A DNA stretch of 64,000 nucleotides from Saprospiraceae bacterium (lineage in GTDB: Bacteria > Bacteroidota > Bacteroidia > Chitinophagales > Saprospiraceae), in assembly GCA_028279185.1 (NCBI GenBank), contig JANQSS010000205.1, positions 62,001-126,000 of the forward strand, in the 5' to 3' direction. Shown here piece by piece: positions 52,189 through 61,611 of this stretch (the first letter of the stretch is position 1; every line of letters starts with the position of its first letter). The notes under the pieces are model-generated. The model did no database searches, was not told where the DNA came from, and was given only the letters and a program-made list of their open reading frames with translations. The translations under genes were made by a program, and so were the position numbers.

Positions 52189-53658
52189 ATGATTCGAATT
52201 ATACTTATGGTTTTGTCCGTTGCGGCAGTTTCTCTTTCTGGCCGATGTCAGACACAAATTGGGTCCGATATAGTCGGTCCTGTACTTGACGATGATACGG
52301 GTTTTGATATATCGATATCCGCTGATGGCCAACGTGTTGCGATCGGTGCTCCCGCGCTTATTGGAAGTGGAGGCTGGATAGGTAATACACGTATCTATCA
52401 GTGGGTCGACGACCGATGGGAGCAGCTCGGATTGGCTATTTCCGGTGACGGATTTCGAACTAATTCGGGGGCAGATATCGCGCTCTCTGGTGACGGGACT
52501 TGTATTGTTTTAGGAGCAATATTCAATAACAATGGCGGCTCCGGCACCGTGCGCGTATTTGAATTAATTGGAAGCAATTGGGTGCAAAAAGGAGCAAATA
52601 TTGAGGGAAGTGAAGATTTTTCAAATATCGGATGGGATGTCGCCATCTCACATGACGGAAATCGAATCGTATTCAGTGAAACTATTACAACATCAACAAA
52701 TGAAATTTCAGGCCACGTAAAGATCTATGAATGGTCGGCGGATCAATGGGTGAAGCTTGGAAACACTTTGACCACGCCATCGCTTGCAGATAGTTATGGA
52801 CAATCGGTGACCATGTCAAGCAATGGGACTCGAATTGCTGTTGGAGCACCGACGCGAGGCGAGCAAGGCATTGGAAATACAGGGGCCGTTTATATTTATG
52901 AGGATCAGAACGGGAATTTTGAAGACATAGGGCAAATTTTAGGAACTGCTTTGGGTTCATTGGGTGAAGGGTTGGATATGAGTGAAGATGGAAATCGAAT
53001 TGTCGCATCGGGGGGTTTTGCCCGATTCATGAATCAAAATTTTGCAGGCGAAGGCATGGTCTATGAGTACAATGGATCTTCCTGGACCCAGGTCGGGCAG
53101 ACCGTTGGTGGAGAAGCAGGAAATCGACTCGGGATAAAATCTTCCATTTCGGGCGATGGCAACAAAATTGTATTATCGAGTTTTTCATACACTGGCCAAC
53201 ATACAAGCCAAGGGATCGCTAGAGTATACAGGCTAGTTAATGACGAGTGGGTAACAGAAGTGGATGACATCTTGGGCGTTGATTCACGCGATTTCCTAGG
53301 CTACTCTGTGGATTTGAATTCAGATGGAAAATACCTCGCCGTAGGTGCACGTGTGAATGCTGATACACCAATAAAGCCTGGATATGGACAAGTATGGAAC
53401 GTTGAGGCTATGAGCGCGACGTCGCACATTAACACAGTACAGGACATTTCTTTCTTTCCTAATCCGGTGCGGGATTATCTTACCGTTTTATCCGATGACA
53501 TAAACCACATTCTCCTAACGGATGTGGCAGGAAAGTCCCATCATTTCTCAACTAGTAACATGACGTACGATGTCTCGTCACTGCCACCCGGACGATATAT
53601 TCTCAGCATGACGGTCGACAAGAAATCGATCAGCCAGCCGGTGGTGATCGTACGTTGA
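52189..53658 (+). CDS. Secreted beta-propeller protein with T9SS sorting domain
   Basis: A 489-residue protein with a signal peptide (about 1-20) and repeated FG-GAP-like blades, each with a 'SxDGxRVxxGxP' core: ISADGQRVAIGAP, LSGDGTCIVLGA, SHDGNRIVFSE, MSSNGTRIAVGAP, SEDGNRIVASG, SGDGNKIVLSS, NSDGKYLAVGA. Seven such blades would close a propeller. The C-terminal ~70 residues are a T9SS sorting domain (FFPNPVRDYLTVL, DVAGKSHHFS, LPPGRYILSM). Probably a surface adhesive or binding protein. Stands alone. Confidence 0.88.
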   Translation: MIRIILMVLSVAAVSLSGRCQTQIGSDIVGPVLDDDTGFDISISADGQRVAIGAPALIGSGGWIGNTRIYQWVDDRWEQLGLAISGDGFRTNSGADIALSGDGTCIVLGAIFNNNGGSGTVRVFELIGSNWVQKGANIEGSEDFSNIGWDVAISHDGNRIVFSETITTSTNEISGHVKIYEWSADQWVKLGNTLTTPSLADSYGQSVTMSSNGTRIAVGAPTRGEQGIGNTGAVYIYEDQNGNFEDIGQILGTALGSLGEGLDMSEDGNRIVASGGFARFMNQNFAGEGMVYEYNGSSWTQVGQTVGGEAGNRLGIKSSISGDGNKIVLSSFSYTGQHTSQGIARVYRLVNDEWVTEVDDILGVDSRDFLGYSVDLNSDGKYLAVGARVNADTPIKPGYGQVWNVEAMSATSHINTVQDISFFPNPVRDYLTVLSDDINHILLTDVAGKSHHFSTSNMTYDVSSLPPGRYILSMTVDKKSISQPVVIVR

Positions 53659-53849
53659 TAGAAGAAGCTTGATTTTCTGACACGTAGACGTGACGCCAAA
53701 ATTTTCTACATTTTTAATTTCATTTATCATTCACGAAGTCATCAAAGTTTCGTGATACCCATGCCGATGCTAACAATCTGACAATATGCGCAGGAGTTTA
53801 AGCGGTAAACTTTTGTCAATAGTAAACGTCAAATTGTGAAGCGTATAGG

Positions 53850-56687
53850 GTGAGTCGTGTTTTCTTATATATTATATTTTTAGCTTTTACCATTACTGGG
53901 ATAAAAGGGCAGTCAATTTCTGAGCAAATACAATTAATTTTTAACGATTTTTCGAGACACCATGCTATTAACGAATTTCATCAACTCGCGCGGCTTGCTA
54001 AGGCCAGAAATGCTTTCGATACCCTGGCTGACATAAATCTCGCAATTGCTTCAATCTATTTTGATGAAGCCATTTCGTTTGACAGTGCCATTTATTATTG
54101 CGATCAGGCGTTGTCAGTTATTCATGAAAATACATCAGACTTTAACATTCCGTACCTCGAGGCGTGGTACAAGAAAGGGTTTTACTATCGAAAGTGGGAT
54201 AAATTTGAAAAGTCGCGTGAAGCGCTACAAGTCGTTTTGGATGAACCTGAAAACCCATTATCGTTTAAAGCGACATGGCAAATGGGAAAATTATATAAAG
54301 ATCGTGGTGAATTTTCATTGGCATTTGACTACTATCAAAAAGCCCTGGTCCTGGCCGGCGATGATCCAAAGAAAAAAATAAATATCTACGAATATATTTC
54401 ATTTGCCTATATCATTATGGGCACAGACGAAAGTGCGCGTCAGGCTATCTATTGGTTGGAAAAATTGGAACACGAAGTAAAACAACTGCCAGATAGCAGT
54501 TATGATGACTATTTGCCCTTAGCAGCCTACAACAAGGGAGAGTGCTTCTATCAGCTTGGTGAATTGGATAAGGCCGAAGAACTGGTTTCAGAAGCAAAGC
54601 AATTGATTCTAGCATGTTGTAATGACAATGATTTTCTGGGACTGATTGCTGATTTTGCAGGTTACCTGGCGTACGAAAGAGGCGACTATGTATTGGCCAT
54701 AGAAAAGTATCGAGAAGGAATAGAACTATTTCAGTACTCTTATGATTTAGGAAGAGGTCAGGGATTAGCAGGGAGCTATTATGCCATGGCCGAGGCATTT
54801 CTAGCAATGGAAAAATTAGACTCGGCGTTATTCTATATTGATAAGACAATAATCGACCGGGTCTACGGATTTGACAATAATTTGAATCAGTATTCCTTTC
54901 CATCACTTGACGACATGTTAACCAATGGCGAAAAATCATACCTCATGGATGATTTAATGCTAAAAGGAAAAATATTGGAGACAATAAATCATTCAAATAA
55001 CCCATCTTCTGAACGTGCTATTCTGTACTATCAATATGCCGAACAAGTGCTTGACGCTATGTCATATGAGCATCTGGATGAACAAACTAAAATATTTTGG
55101 CGCGAACACGCAAAAGATGTTTATTTTGAATTAATTCGACTCTTTGTTGAAAATAGAGACAATACAAATGCTTTTGTATACGCGGAAAAATCAAAGTATG
55201 TTATTCTCGAAGAGCATTTACGAAAATTAAATTTCGCCAACCTTCCTTCTTCGAATAATTTAGTTGTCGCTTACCAAAAACTATTGGACACGGTAAAATC
55301 AGTTGAGATTCAACGAGATAATGCATGGCTACATAATGATTATTCGAACACGGCGTTGGATAAACTCATTGAACTTCGAAAGAGAGAAGATGAATTATTG
55401 GTCAACATAAAGAGTGAATATCCCAGCCTGTTAAACACGTTGTTCGGTTGGGATGAACCGGATGTAGAGACAATCAAATCTTCCCTTAAAAAACGGCATA
55501 CGTTACTCATCGAATATTTTGTTCATGATTCCGGGTCATATGCCTTCTACTTGACCGAGCATGGTGTTGATGTTATTCCTCTTCCGCCTCGACAAATCAT
55601 AGCAAGAAATGTACGGCAGTTTTTGACATGGTTTGATGAAGACAATTTATCAGAACAAAATTCGAATGCCTTTCAACAAAAGGCATTCGAATTATTTAAC
55701 ATGTTTATTGATTCCAACCAACTTGATGGGTATCACAAATTGGTTGTCGTGCCGGATGATGTCTTATCACTTATTCCATTTGACGTATTAGTTGATCAAA
55801 TAAATGAAGAGACCAGTGATTATTCTGCTTTACAATACCTCGTCAAAAAAATATCAATACGATATTTATTGAATGCAAAACAGTTGTACAAACAACCTAC
55901 AGGTCATAGTCAATTGGAAGAGGAGGTTATATCATTTATTCCTCAATTTCGGGGAAAAGAGAATCAATCTTTAACATTACGCAACCAATTGAGTCAAGGA
56001 AATTTAATGCCACTTTCGGGCGCAATAAAAGAGAAAGAAAAACTCTGTGAACTATTCCGTTGCAATTCTTTTGAAACAAATGTAACAGAGAATTTATTTT
56101 ACGAAAATGTTTGTCAAGGGACTGCTATATTACATATTGCGACGCACACCGAAATGAATGATTCCATGCCGCAATACTCAGCCTTATTGATGGAGCAAGA
56201 ATCATCCACATTATCTCCACTCAATGATAACAAAATTCACGTTTTCGAATTGAAGAATAAAGAGGTACCCTCTGATCTAGTTGTTTTGAGTGCCTGCAAA
56301 ACAGGCATTGGGAAGGTGTACAGAGGGGAAGGAATTGCGAGCCTGGGTGTTGCTTTTCAATACGCTGGTAGTCCAAATATGGTAACAAGCCTTTGGTCGA
56401 TACCAGACCAGCCTTCCGCATTAATCATGCGTGATTTTTACAAAAACTTAAAAATAGGTATGCCGAAATTTGAAGCACTTCGGCTTGCAAAACTGGGTTT
56501 TTTGAAAAACTATCCCTCGGCTGTAAAACATCCTTTTCACTGGAGTGGACTGCTCTACTATGGTAATGAATTGCCACTGACAGGAAGTAATAAGACAGTT
56601 GATTTGATTTGGCTTTTCCTTGTTGGCGTAATCGTGTTGTCGATGATTGTAGCCCTGGTTAAGTACAAATTAGCAAATAAATTCTAG
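53850..56687 (+). CDS. TPR-CHAT protease-like protein, exported and membrane anchored
   Basis: A 945-residue protein from a GTG start (53850). Signal peptide about 1-20 (TITGIKGQ). Residues about 50-400 are tetratricopeptide repeats (for example ALDYYQKALVLAG-like FDYYQKALVLAG, FYQLGELDKAEELVSEAKQ, ALFYIDKTI). Residues about 540-905 form a CHAT domain with catalytic His766 (LHIATHTE) and Cys816 (VLSACKTG), the caspase-like dyad, then GEGIASLGVAFQYAG and SLWSIPDQPSALIM. A single membrane helix lies at about 917-937. The TPRs and CHAT are thus in the periplasm. CHAT proteins are cysteine proteases activated by TPR-bound partners in some systems; the target here is unknown. Confidence 0.9.
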   Translation: MSRVFLYIIFLAFTITGIKGQSISEQIQLIFNDFSRHHAINEFHQLARLAKARNAFDTLADINLAIASIYFDEAISFDSAIYYCDQALSVIHENTSDFNIPYLEAWYKKGFYYRKWDKFEKSREALQVVLDEPENPLSFKATWQMGKLYKDRGEFSLAFDYYQKALVLAGDDPKKKINIYEYISFAYIIMGTDESARQAIYWLEKLEHEVKQLPDSSYDDYLPLAAYNKGECFYQLGELDKAEELVSEAKQLILACCNDNDFLGLIADFAGYLAYERGDYVLAIEKYREGIELFQYSYDLGRGQGLAGSYYAMAEAFLAMEKLDSALFYIDKTIIDRVYGFDNNLNQYSFPSLDDMLTNGEKSYLMDDLMLKGKILETINHSNNPSSERAILYYQYAEQVLDAMSYEHLDEQTKIFWREHAKDVYFELIRLFVENRDNTNAFVYAEKSKYVILEEHLRKLNFANLPSSNNLVVAYQKLLDTVKSVEIQRDNAWLHNDYSNTALDKLIELRKREDELLVNIKSEYPSLLNTLFGWDEPDVETIKSSLKKRHTLLIEYFVHDSGSYAFYLTEHGVDVIPLPPRQIIARNVRQFLTWFDEDNLSEQNSNAFQQKAFELFNMFIDSNQLDGYHKLVVVPDDVLSLIPFDVLVDQINEETSDYSALQYLVKKISIRYLLNAKQLYKQPTGHSQLEEEVISFIPQFRGKENQSLTLRNQLSQGNLMPLSGAIKEKEKLCELFRCNSFETNVTENLFYENVCQGTAILHIATHTEMNDSMPQYSALLMEQESSTLSPLNDNKIHVFELKNKEVPSDLVVLSACKTGIGKVYRGEGIASLGVAFQYAGSPNMVTSLWSIPDQPSALIMRDFYKNLKIGMPKFEALRLAKLGFLKNYPSAVKHPFHWSGLLYYGNELPLTGSNKTVDLIWLFLVGVIVLSMIVALVKYKLANKF

Positions 56688-56777
56688 TGCCACTAAGACA
56701 AAAGTCAACCGTGTGGAAACGCTTTCATTACCTTCGATATTCGTACTTTTAGTGTCTTAATTAAATAATTGAATCTA

Positions 56778-58682
56778 ATGTTCCGAATTTATTTTATTGC
56801 AATGCTTTGTTTGATTGGACAAAGTCAATATTCTCAAAATGTTATGACACCGGAACTGCTCTGGCAACTTGGTCGCGTTAGCGGTATGGGTATAACGGAT
56901 GATGGAAATGATGTAGTTTATAGCGTGTCATGGTATGACGCATTGTCTAATTCGAAAACAAGTCAACTATTTCGAATTCCACTTGAAGGAGGCAATCCAA
57001 TAAAAGTTGAATCATCGGATGAACTTATTCGTAATAAAAAAATGACACCTTCTGGAAAATATATTTTATCACATAAGCGAGTCAAACTGGATCAGACTAC
57101 CGGACGTGATTACTATAAACACTTAAATAAGTCAAATGTATACATCTATGATGACTTAATGTACCGTCATTGGGATGCCTGGTCTGATGGAGATTACAAC
57201 CATGTTATAGTATCAGACGAAAACGGAAATGAAATAATGGATGTGATGGATGGCGATCCATATCATTGTCCAACTATGCCATTTGGGGGAGACGAAGATT
57301 ACATTTGGCATCCTGATGGAAAACATGTGCTTTATGTCACGAAGGCAAAAAAAGGAAGAGCCTATGCTGTGAGCACGAATACGGATATATTTTCATTTAA
57401 TATCGAGACGAGAACAGTTGAAAATTTGACGCAGGGTATGTTGGGTTATGATAATAGTCCGGCATTTTCGGCTGATGGGACGTTGGCTTGGCTAAGCATG
57501 CGTCGTGATGGCTACGAGTCAGATAAAAATGACATTTATATCATGAATAGCGATGGCGAACCCATAAACCTAACAGCGCATTGGGATGGCACGGTCAGTG
57601 GCTATAGCTGGGATGAACAAACCGGGCGAATATTTTTTACAGCACCAATAGACGGTACGAAACAGTTGTTTTCCGTAACCATTGAAAAGGCTAGGAGCCA
57701 GAGCTATCCTATAAAACAAATAACCTCGGGTCAATTTGATGTGACCGGTATTGTAGGCCAAAGTAAAAACCTTCTTGTTGTAAGTCGAACGGATATGAAT
57801 CACGCCACTGAACTCTACACGGTTAATGTGGAAAGCGGCAAAATGAAACAATTGACGCATGTGAATGATGGCTTGTACGGAAATATCGAGTTGAGCAATA
57901 TCGAGAAACGGTTGGTGACGACAACAGATGGTAAGGAAATGGTTACATGGGTAATTTATCCACCTAATTTTAATCCATCCAAAAAATATCCGACCCTTCT
58001 TTATTGTCAGGGCGGCCCGCAGGGAGCTTTATCACAATTTTATTCTTTTCGATGGAACTTTCAACTCATGGCAGCACATGGTTACATTATTGTTGCTCCT
58101 AATCGTCGCGGTATGCCCGGTCACGGTGTAGAATGGAACGAACAAATAAGTAAGGATTATGGAGGACAAAATATGCGAGATTATTTATCAGCGATAGATG
58201 CGCTTGCTGAAGAACCTTATGTTGACAACGAAAGGTTGGGAGCAGTAGGTGCTAGTTATGGAGGCTACTCCGTGTTTTATTTAGCCGGTATACATGAAGG
58301 ACGGTTCAAATCTTTTATTTCGCATGATGGAATATTTAATTGGCGCAGTATGTATGGAACCACAGAGGAAATGTTTTTTGTCAATTTTGACATTGGTGGA
58401 CCATATTGGGAAAAGGAAAATGTTGCGGCTCAAAAGTCTTATCGGGAATTCAATGCCATAGACCTCGTAAATAGATGGGATACACCGATTCTCATTTATC
58501 AAGGAGGAAAAGACTACAGAGTGCCAATTGGACAGGGGCTCGAGGCTTTTCAAGCCGCCCAGTTGCAAGGAATCAAAAGTCGATTAGTTTATCTTCCGGA
58601 TGAAAACCATTGGGTGCTATCCGCCCAAAATGGACTGGTTTGGCAAAAAGAATTTTTTAGATGGCTGAGTGAAACGCTTTGA
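56778..58682 (+). CDS. Exported S9-family serine peptidase
   Basis: I start at the ATG at 56778 (634 residues), not the TTG at 56769. Signal peptide about 1-19. An N-terminal beta-propeller (to about 370) is followed by a prolyl-oligopeptidase-type alpha/beta hydrolase. Ser493 is in GASYGGYS, Asp579 in GGKDYRVP, His611 in DENHWV. Such enzymes release dipeptides or cleave oligopeptides in the periplasm. It lies 90 bp after the TPR-CHAT gene, same strand, so may be co-transcribed. It converges with the DUF1801 gene, 2 bp apart. Confidence 0.92.
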   Translation: MFRIYFIAMLCLIGQSQYSQNVMTPELLWQLGRVSGMGITDDGNDVVYSVSWYDALSNSKTSQLFRIPLEGGNPIKVESSDELIRNKKMTPSGKYILSHKRVKLDQTTGRDYYKHLNKSNVYIYDDLMYRHWDAWSDGDYNHVIVSDENGNEIMDVMDGDPYHCPTMPFGGDEDYIWHPDGKHVLYVTKAKKGRAYAVSTNTDIFSFNIETRTVENLTQGMLGYDNSPAFSADGTLAWLSMRRDGYESDKNDIYIMNSDGEPINLTAHWDGTVSGYSWDEQTGRIFFTAPIDGTKQLFSVTIEKARSQSYPIKQITSGQFDVTGIVGQSKNLLVVSRTDMNHATELYTVNVESGKMKQLTHVNDGLYGNIELSNIEKRLVTTTDGKEMVTWVIYPPNFNPSKKYPTLLYCQGGPQGALSQFYSFRWNFQLMAAHGYIIVAPNRRGMPGHGVEWNEQISKDYGGQNMRDYLSAIDALAEEPYVDNERLGAVGASYGGYSVFYLAGIHEGRFKSFISHDGIFNWRSMYGTTEEMFFVNFDIGGPYWEKENVAAQKSYREFNAIDLVNRWDTPILIYQGGKDYRVPIGQGLEAFQAAQLQGIKSRLVYLPDENHWVLSAQNGLVWQKEFFRWLSETL

Positions 58683-58684
58683 TA

Positions 58685-59074
58685 TTATTTGCTAAGGAGC
58701 TTGTCTTTCTGATATAATTTTACACCTTTATGAATTAACGCTTGGAGCTCTTTTTGATGGTCATTCTCTAAAGAACGGATATGAAAACATGTTTTTCCTT
58801 TGAGCATTTTGGAGAGGCCAGAAGAAAGCATATCAAATAATTGAACGCGGTGCGTATATAACGGAAAAAAGTAGAAGCGTACGTCTTTTGGTTTTGGCAC
58901 TACACTAGCGAAATAAATGCCATCTACTTTTTTCTTTCCTTGCATGGCCTCAATGGTTCCCGATACTTCAAATTTTTCGAGACTGTCAATTGTTACTTTA
59001 ATATGAGGAATATGTTTGTTCAATTCCTGAATTAGAAAAAAACGTATGTCTTCTAAATTTTCCATTTTACTCAT
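58685..59074 (-). CDS. DUF1801 family protein
   Basis: A 129-residue cytoplasmic protein. VDGIYFASVVPKPKDVRFYFFPLYTHRVQL and the end CFHIRSLENDHQKELQALI match the DUF1801/YdhG alpha-beta fold, related to the frataxin-like YjbR group. Function unknown. It is the last gene of a minus-strand operon after an AraC regulator (8-bp gap). Confidence 0.72.
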   Translation of the reverse strand: MSKMENLEDIRFFLIQELNKHIPHIKVTIDSLEKFEVSGTIEAMQGKKKVDGIYFASVVPKPKDVRFYFFPLYTHRVQLFDMLSSGLSKMLKGKTCFHIRSLENDHQKELQALIHKGVKLYQKDKLLSK

Positions 59075-59082
59075 ATGACTGA

Positions 59083-59985
59083 TTAGAAATACTTTTTATC
59101 AAGCAGCGGAATTCGACAATTTAAATTGAAGGTCTCCCAACCGATGTCTTCAGGTCCTTGAATAAACTCTTCGAGTGCATGTTGATGGCGAGGTACATAT
59201 CCGCTCTCCGGTAACCAGGATTTATATAAATAGTCCCATGCGGCAGCTACCTTACTCAAATTACCCTTTACATGCACCGTGGCAAATGACCCTCCCTCAA
59301 TTCGCCCTTTTTCTATAAGACCACTACTTTTAAATGACCCATCTATAACAAGAGCGAAGTCGTATCGATACTTACCTGCTGGTGTTACATCAACATTGTC
59401 AACTGACATACCAAATCGCCGCATTGGACCTTTATACACATGATTATTTTCTTCGGCCCATTTTATCAATTCAAGGTATCGTTGTACTAATAGACTCCCG
59501 TCTTCTGCAAAGATCGCCCGAATAAAGGCAATGGGTAAATCATTTAGCGTTTCAATTTTAACATCGAATGACTGCTTTTTGCCTTTCGATACGCTAGTAT
59601 AGAAATCATTTTGATGTGTTTCTTGATAAATCCTGCTATTTTGTTTAATCTCACTTTTTTTAAAAGCCGATGGACTTAATCCAAAACGATCTTTGAATTG
59701 ACGTGTAAAATTTTCATGTGAATTAAACCCACAGGTATATGCTATTTCCGAAACACGGAGATGTTTGCGGTATTTTAAAAGAAATACTGCCTTTTCTAGT
59801 CGGAGTCGAAGTAGTGTGTCATAAGGTGATTCACCTTGTAGGGCCTTGTAGATACGTTGAAAATGGAAGGATGAAAATCCCGCTATTTTAGCAAGCTGAC
59901 GGATGTTTAAATCAATTGATAGATTTTCGTCAATGTACTTAACTACTTGATTTATCCGTTTTTGGTAGTAGTTTTCGACAGCCAA
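59083..59985 (-). CDS. AraC-family regulator with GyrI-like effector domain
   Basis: A 300-residue regulator with the opposite domain order to most in this window. The AraC HTH pair is at the N-terminus (about 8-105: LNIRQLAKIAGFSSFHFQRIY, VSEIAYTCGFNSHENFTRQF, LSPSAFKKS), and a GyrI-like small-molecule-binding domain occupies about 140-300 (ETLNDLPIAFIRAIF, RRFGMSVDNVDVTPAGKYRYD, GSFATVHVKGNLSKVAAAWDYLYKSWLPESG in part). This is the Rob/BmrR-type plan, sensing amphipathic drugs or metabolites. Middle gene of the M19-AraC-DUF1801 operon. Confidence 0.9.
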   Translation of the reverse strand: MAVENYYQKRINQVVKYIDENLSIDLNIRQLAKIAGFSSFHFQRIYKALQGESPYDTLLRLRLEKAVFLLKYRKHLRVSEIAYTCGFNSHENFTRQFKDRFGLSPSAFKKSEIKQNSRIYQETHQNDFYTSVSKGKKQSFDVKIETLNDLPIAFIRAIFAEDGSLLVQRYLELIKWAEENNHVYKGPMRRFGMSVDNVDVTPAGKYRYDFALVIDGSFKSSGLIEKGRIEGGSFATVHVKGNLSKVAAAWDYLYKSWLPESGYVPRHQHALEEFIQGPEDIGWETFNLNCRIPLLDKKYF

Positions 59986-60005
59986 ATATATACACGTTTT
60001 ACGGT

Positions 60006-61256
60006 TTAATTATTGTGTCTGCTAGCTTCTTGCTCAACCCTTTTCCAGACACGAAATAGGTTTTTAGAGCATATTTTCTCGATGTCTGTATCCGAATAAC
60101 CACGCCTTAATAATTCAGCTATTAAGTTAGGGTACTGAGAAACATCCTTCAACCCTGTGGGTAAAGAATCGCCGACACCATCATAGTCTGAACCAAAACC
60201 AACGTGATCGATGCCTACTAGTTCTACGACATGGTCGATATGATTTGCCACCATTTTGACATCCGAAAATGTTGGGGGATTTTTTCTATGAAACTCAGCA
60301 ACAATTTCTTTGGCTTCAGGGTCCTTATGATTTAGGTTTTTTTCGTCTAATAATGTTTGAAGCGCATTGCGCAAGGCGTCTCGTTCATCCTGAACCTTTT
60401 TATCGAGAAATGTTGAACCAAAATTAATCATAATGACTCCTCCATTTTTTCCCAGAGCGCGAATCATGTCATCGTGCATATTACGCTCGAAGCCAGGCGT
60501 ATATTTTCTCGCCGACGAATGAGACGCAATTACCGGTACATCGGTCAAACGCATTACTTGATAAAATGTACTATCTGAGACATGTGATATGTCAACCATA
60601 ATACCCTGGCGATTCATTTCGACCACGACTTCACGGCCGAACTTACTTAGTCCACCATGTGAACGTGTTGGGTCGTAAGATGAGTCACAGATTAAATTAT
60701 CCTTTGAATGTGTCAGTGTGATGTAACTAATACCGCGTTTTTTGAAATAGGCTATGTTATTCAAATCATCTTCCAATCCGGAACCGTTTTCCATTCCCAT
60801 TGGCAATGCAATTTTACCGGCTTTAAATATTCTCCGTATATCATCAGGTGAGTGACCAACTTCAAACTTGTTTGGATGCTCTAGACAAATTCCTTCAATC
60901 ATGTCGATAAGTGAGTCGGCCAAGTTTTTAGAAGCTCCTGGGCTACTTTGATACTGAGCAGGTAAAAATATTGACATAAATGGAGCATCTAACCCACCCT
61001 TTTTTGCTCGAACGTAGTCAAAGTCTCCTTCATCTGTTTGGATTGGGATTTGTAAAAACTCCTTTTGCAATCTGAAGTTGTTCACCCGCAAGCGATAGGG
61101 TAAGTCTACATGCCCATCGGTAATAATGTAGCGATTGGAGAGAGCCAACGCATGTTTCATTAGTCTGGAAGAATATTCTACATCTGTAAAGTCCTTCTGT
61201 GTTTTGCAGGAGACGATTAACGTACTTACAAATAAAAAGATGAATACATTTTTCAT
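60006..61256 (-). CDS. Membrane dipeptidase lipoprotein (peptidase M19)
   Basis: A 416-residue protein with a lipoprotein signal (LFVSTLIVSC, Cys17). The renal-dipeptidase barrel has the zinc ligands His49 and Asp51 in DGHVDLPY, a Glu in GMENGSGL, DISHVSD and ASHSSARKY (His ligands), and SDYDGVG at the end. It hydrolyses dipeptides, including D-amino acid ones, in the periplasm. It starts a minus-strand operon with the AraC-GyrI gene (20-bp gap). Confidence 0.93.
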   Translation of the reverse strand: MKNVFIFLFVSTLIVSCKTQKDFTDVEYSSRLMKHALALSNRYIITDGHVDLPYRLRVNNFRLQKEFLQIPIQTDEGDFDYVRAKKGGLDAPFMSIFLPAQYQSSPGASKNLADSLIDMIEGICLEHPNKFEVGHSPDDIRRIFKAGKIALPMGMENGSGLEDDLNNIAYFKKRGISYITLTHSKDNLICDSSYDPTRSHGGLSKFGREVVVEMNRQGIMVDISHVSDSTFYQVMRLTDVPVIASHSSARKYTPGFERNMHDDMIRALGKNGGVIMINFGSTFLDKKVQDERDALRNALQTLLDEKNLNHKDPEAKEIVAEFHRKNPPTFSDVKMVANHIDHVVELVGIDHVGFGSDYDGVGDSLPTGLKDVSQYPNLIAELLRRGYSDTDIEKICSKNLFRVWKRVEQEASRHNN

Positions 61257-61611
61257 ATAAGGCTTGATGACATATGTGGGTTTGACTTACCGAAGATAGG
61301 GAAATTGGCCAGGCATTTAGATTCTTGAATATTATCCATTTTGTGGATCATCGTTCACAAAAATGCTTCTGATCTAATCAAGCCAAATCAATTAAAGCAT
61401 ACGAAGGCGCATAAAATTATCTAGAGTTTTGATCAAAGTCAAAGCATGACGGAGTGATCCCGCAGGGTCGAACACGAAGGTATGAGCGGCGAAGGAACTG
61501 CAAAAGCGGATGAGGTGAGAAAGAGTATAGCCGGAGCCCGAGTGAAGCCTTGTAGCAATGGATCGCGGGGTAAACCTCTGTTATACTTTGTAGTTTTTTA
61601 TTGGGTATAGA
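61257..61611. other. Intergenic region with GC-richer patch
   Basis: 355 bp. Positions about 61450-61575 are noticeably more GC-rich and purine-rich than the flanking DNA and contain short inverted matches, but no coding frame or known RNA. It could be an intergenic repeat or a non-coding RNA. Confidence 0.35.
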
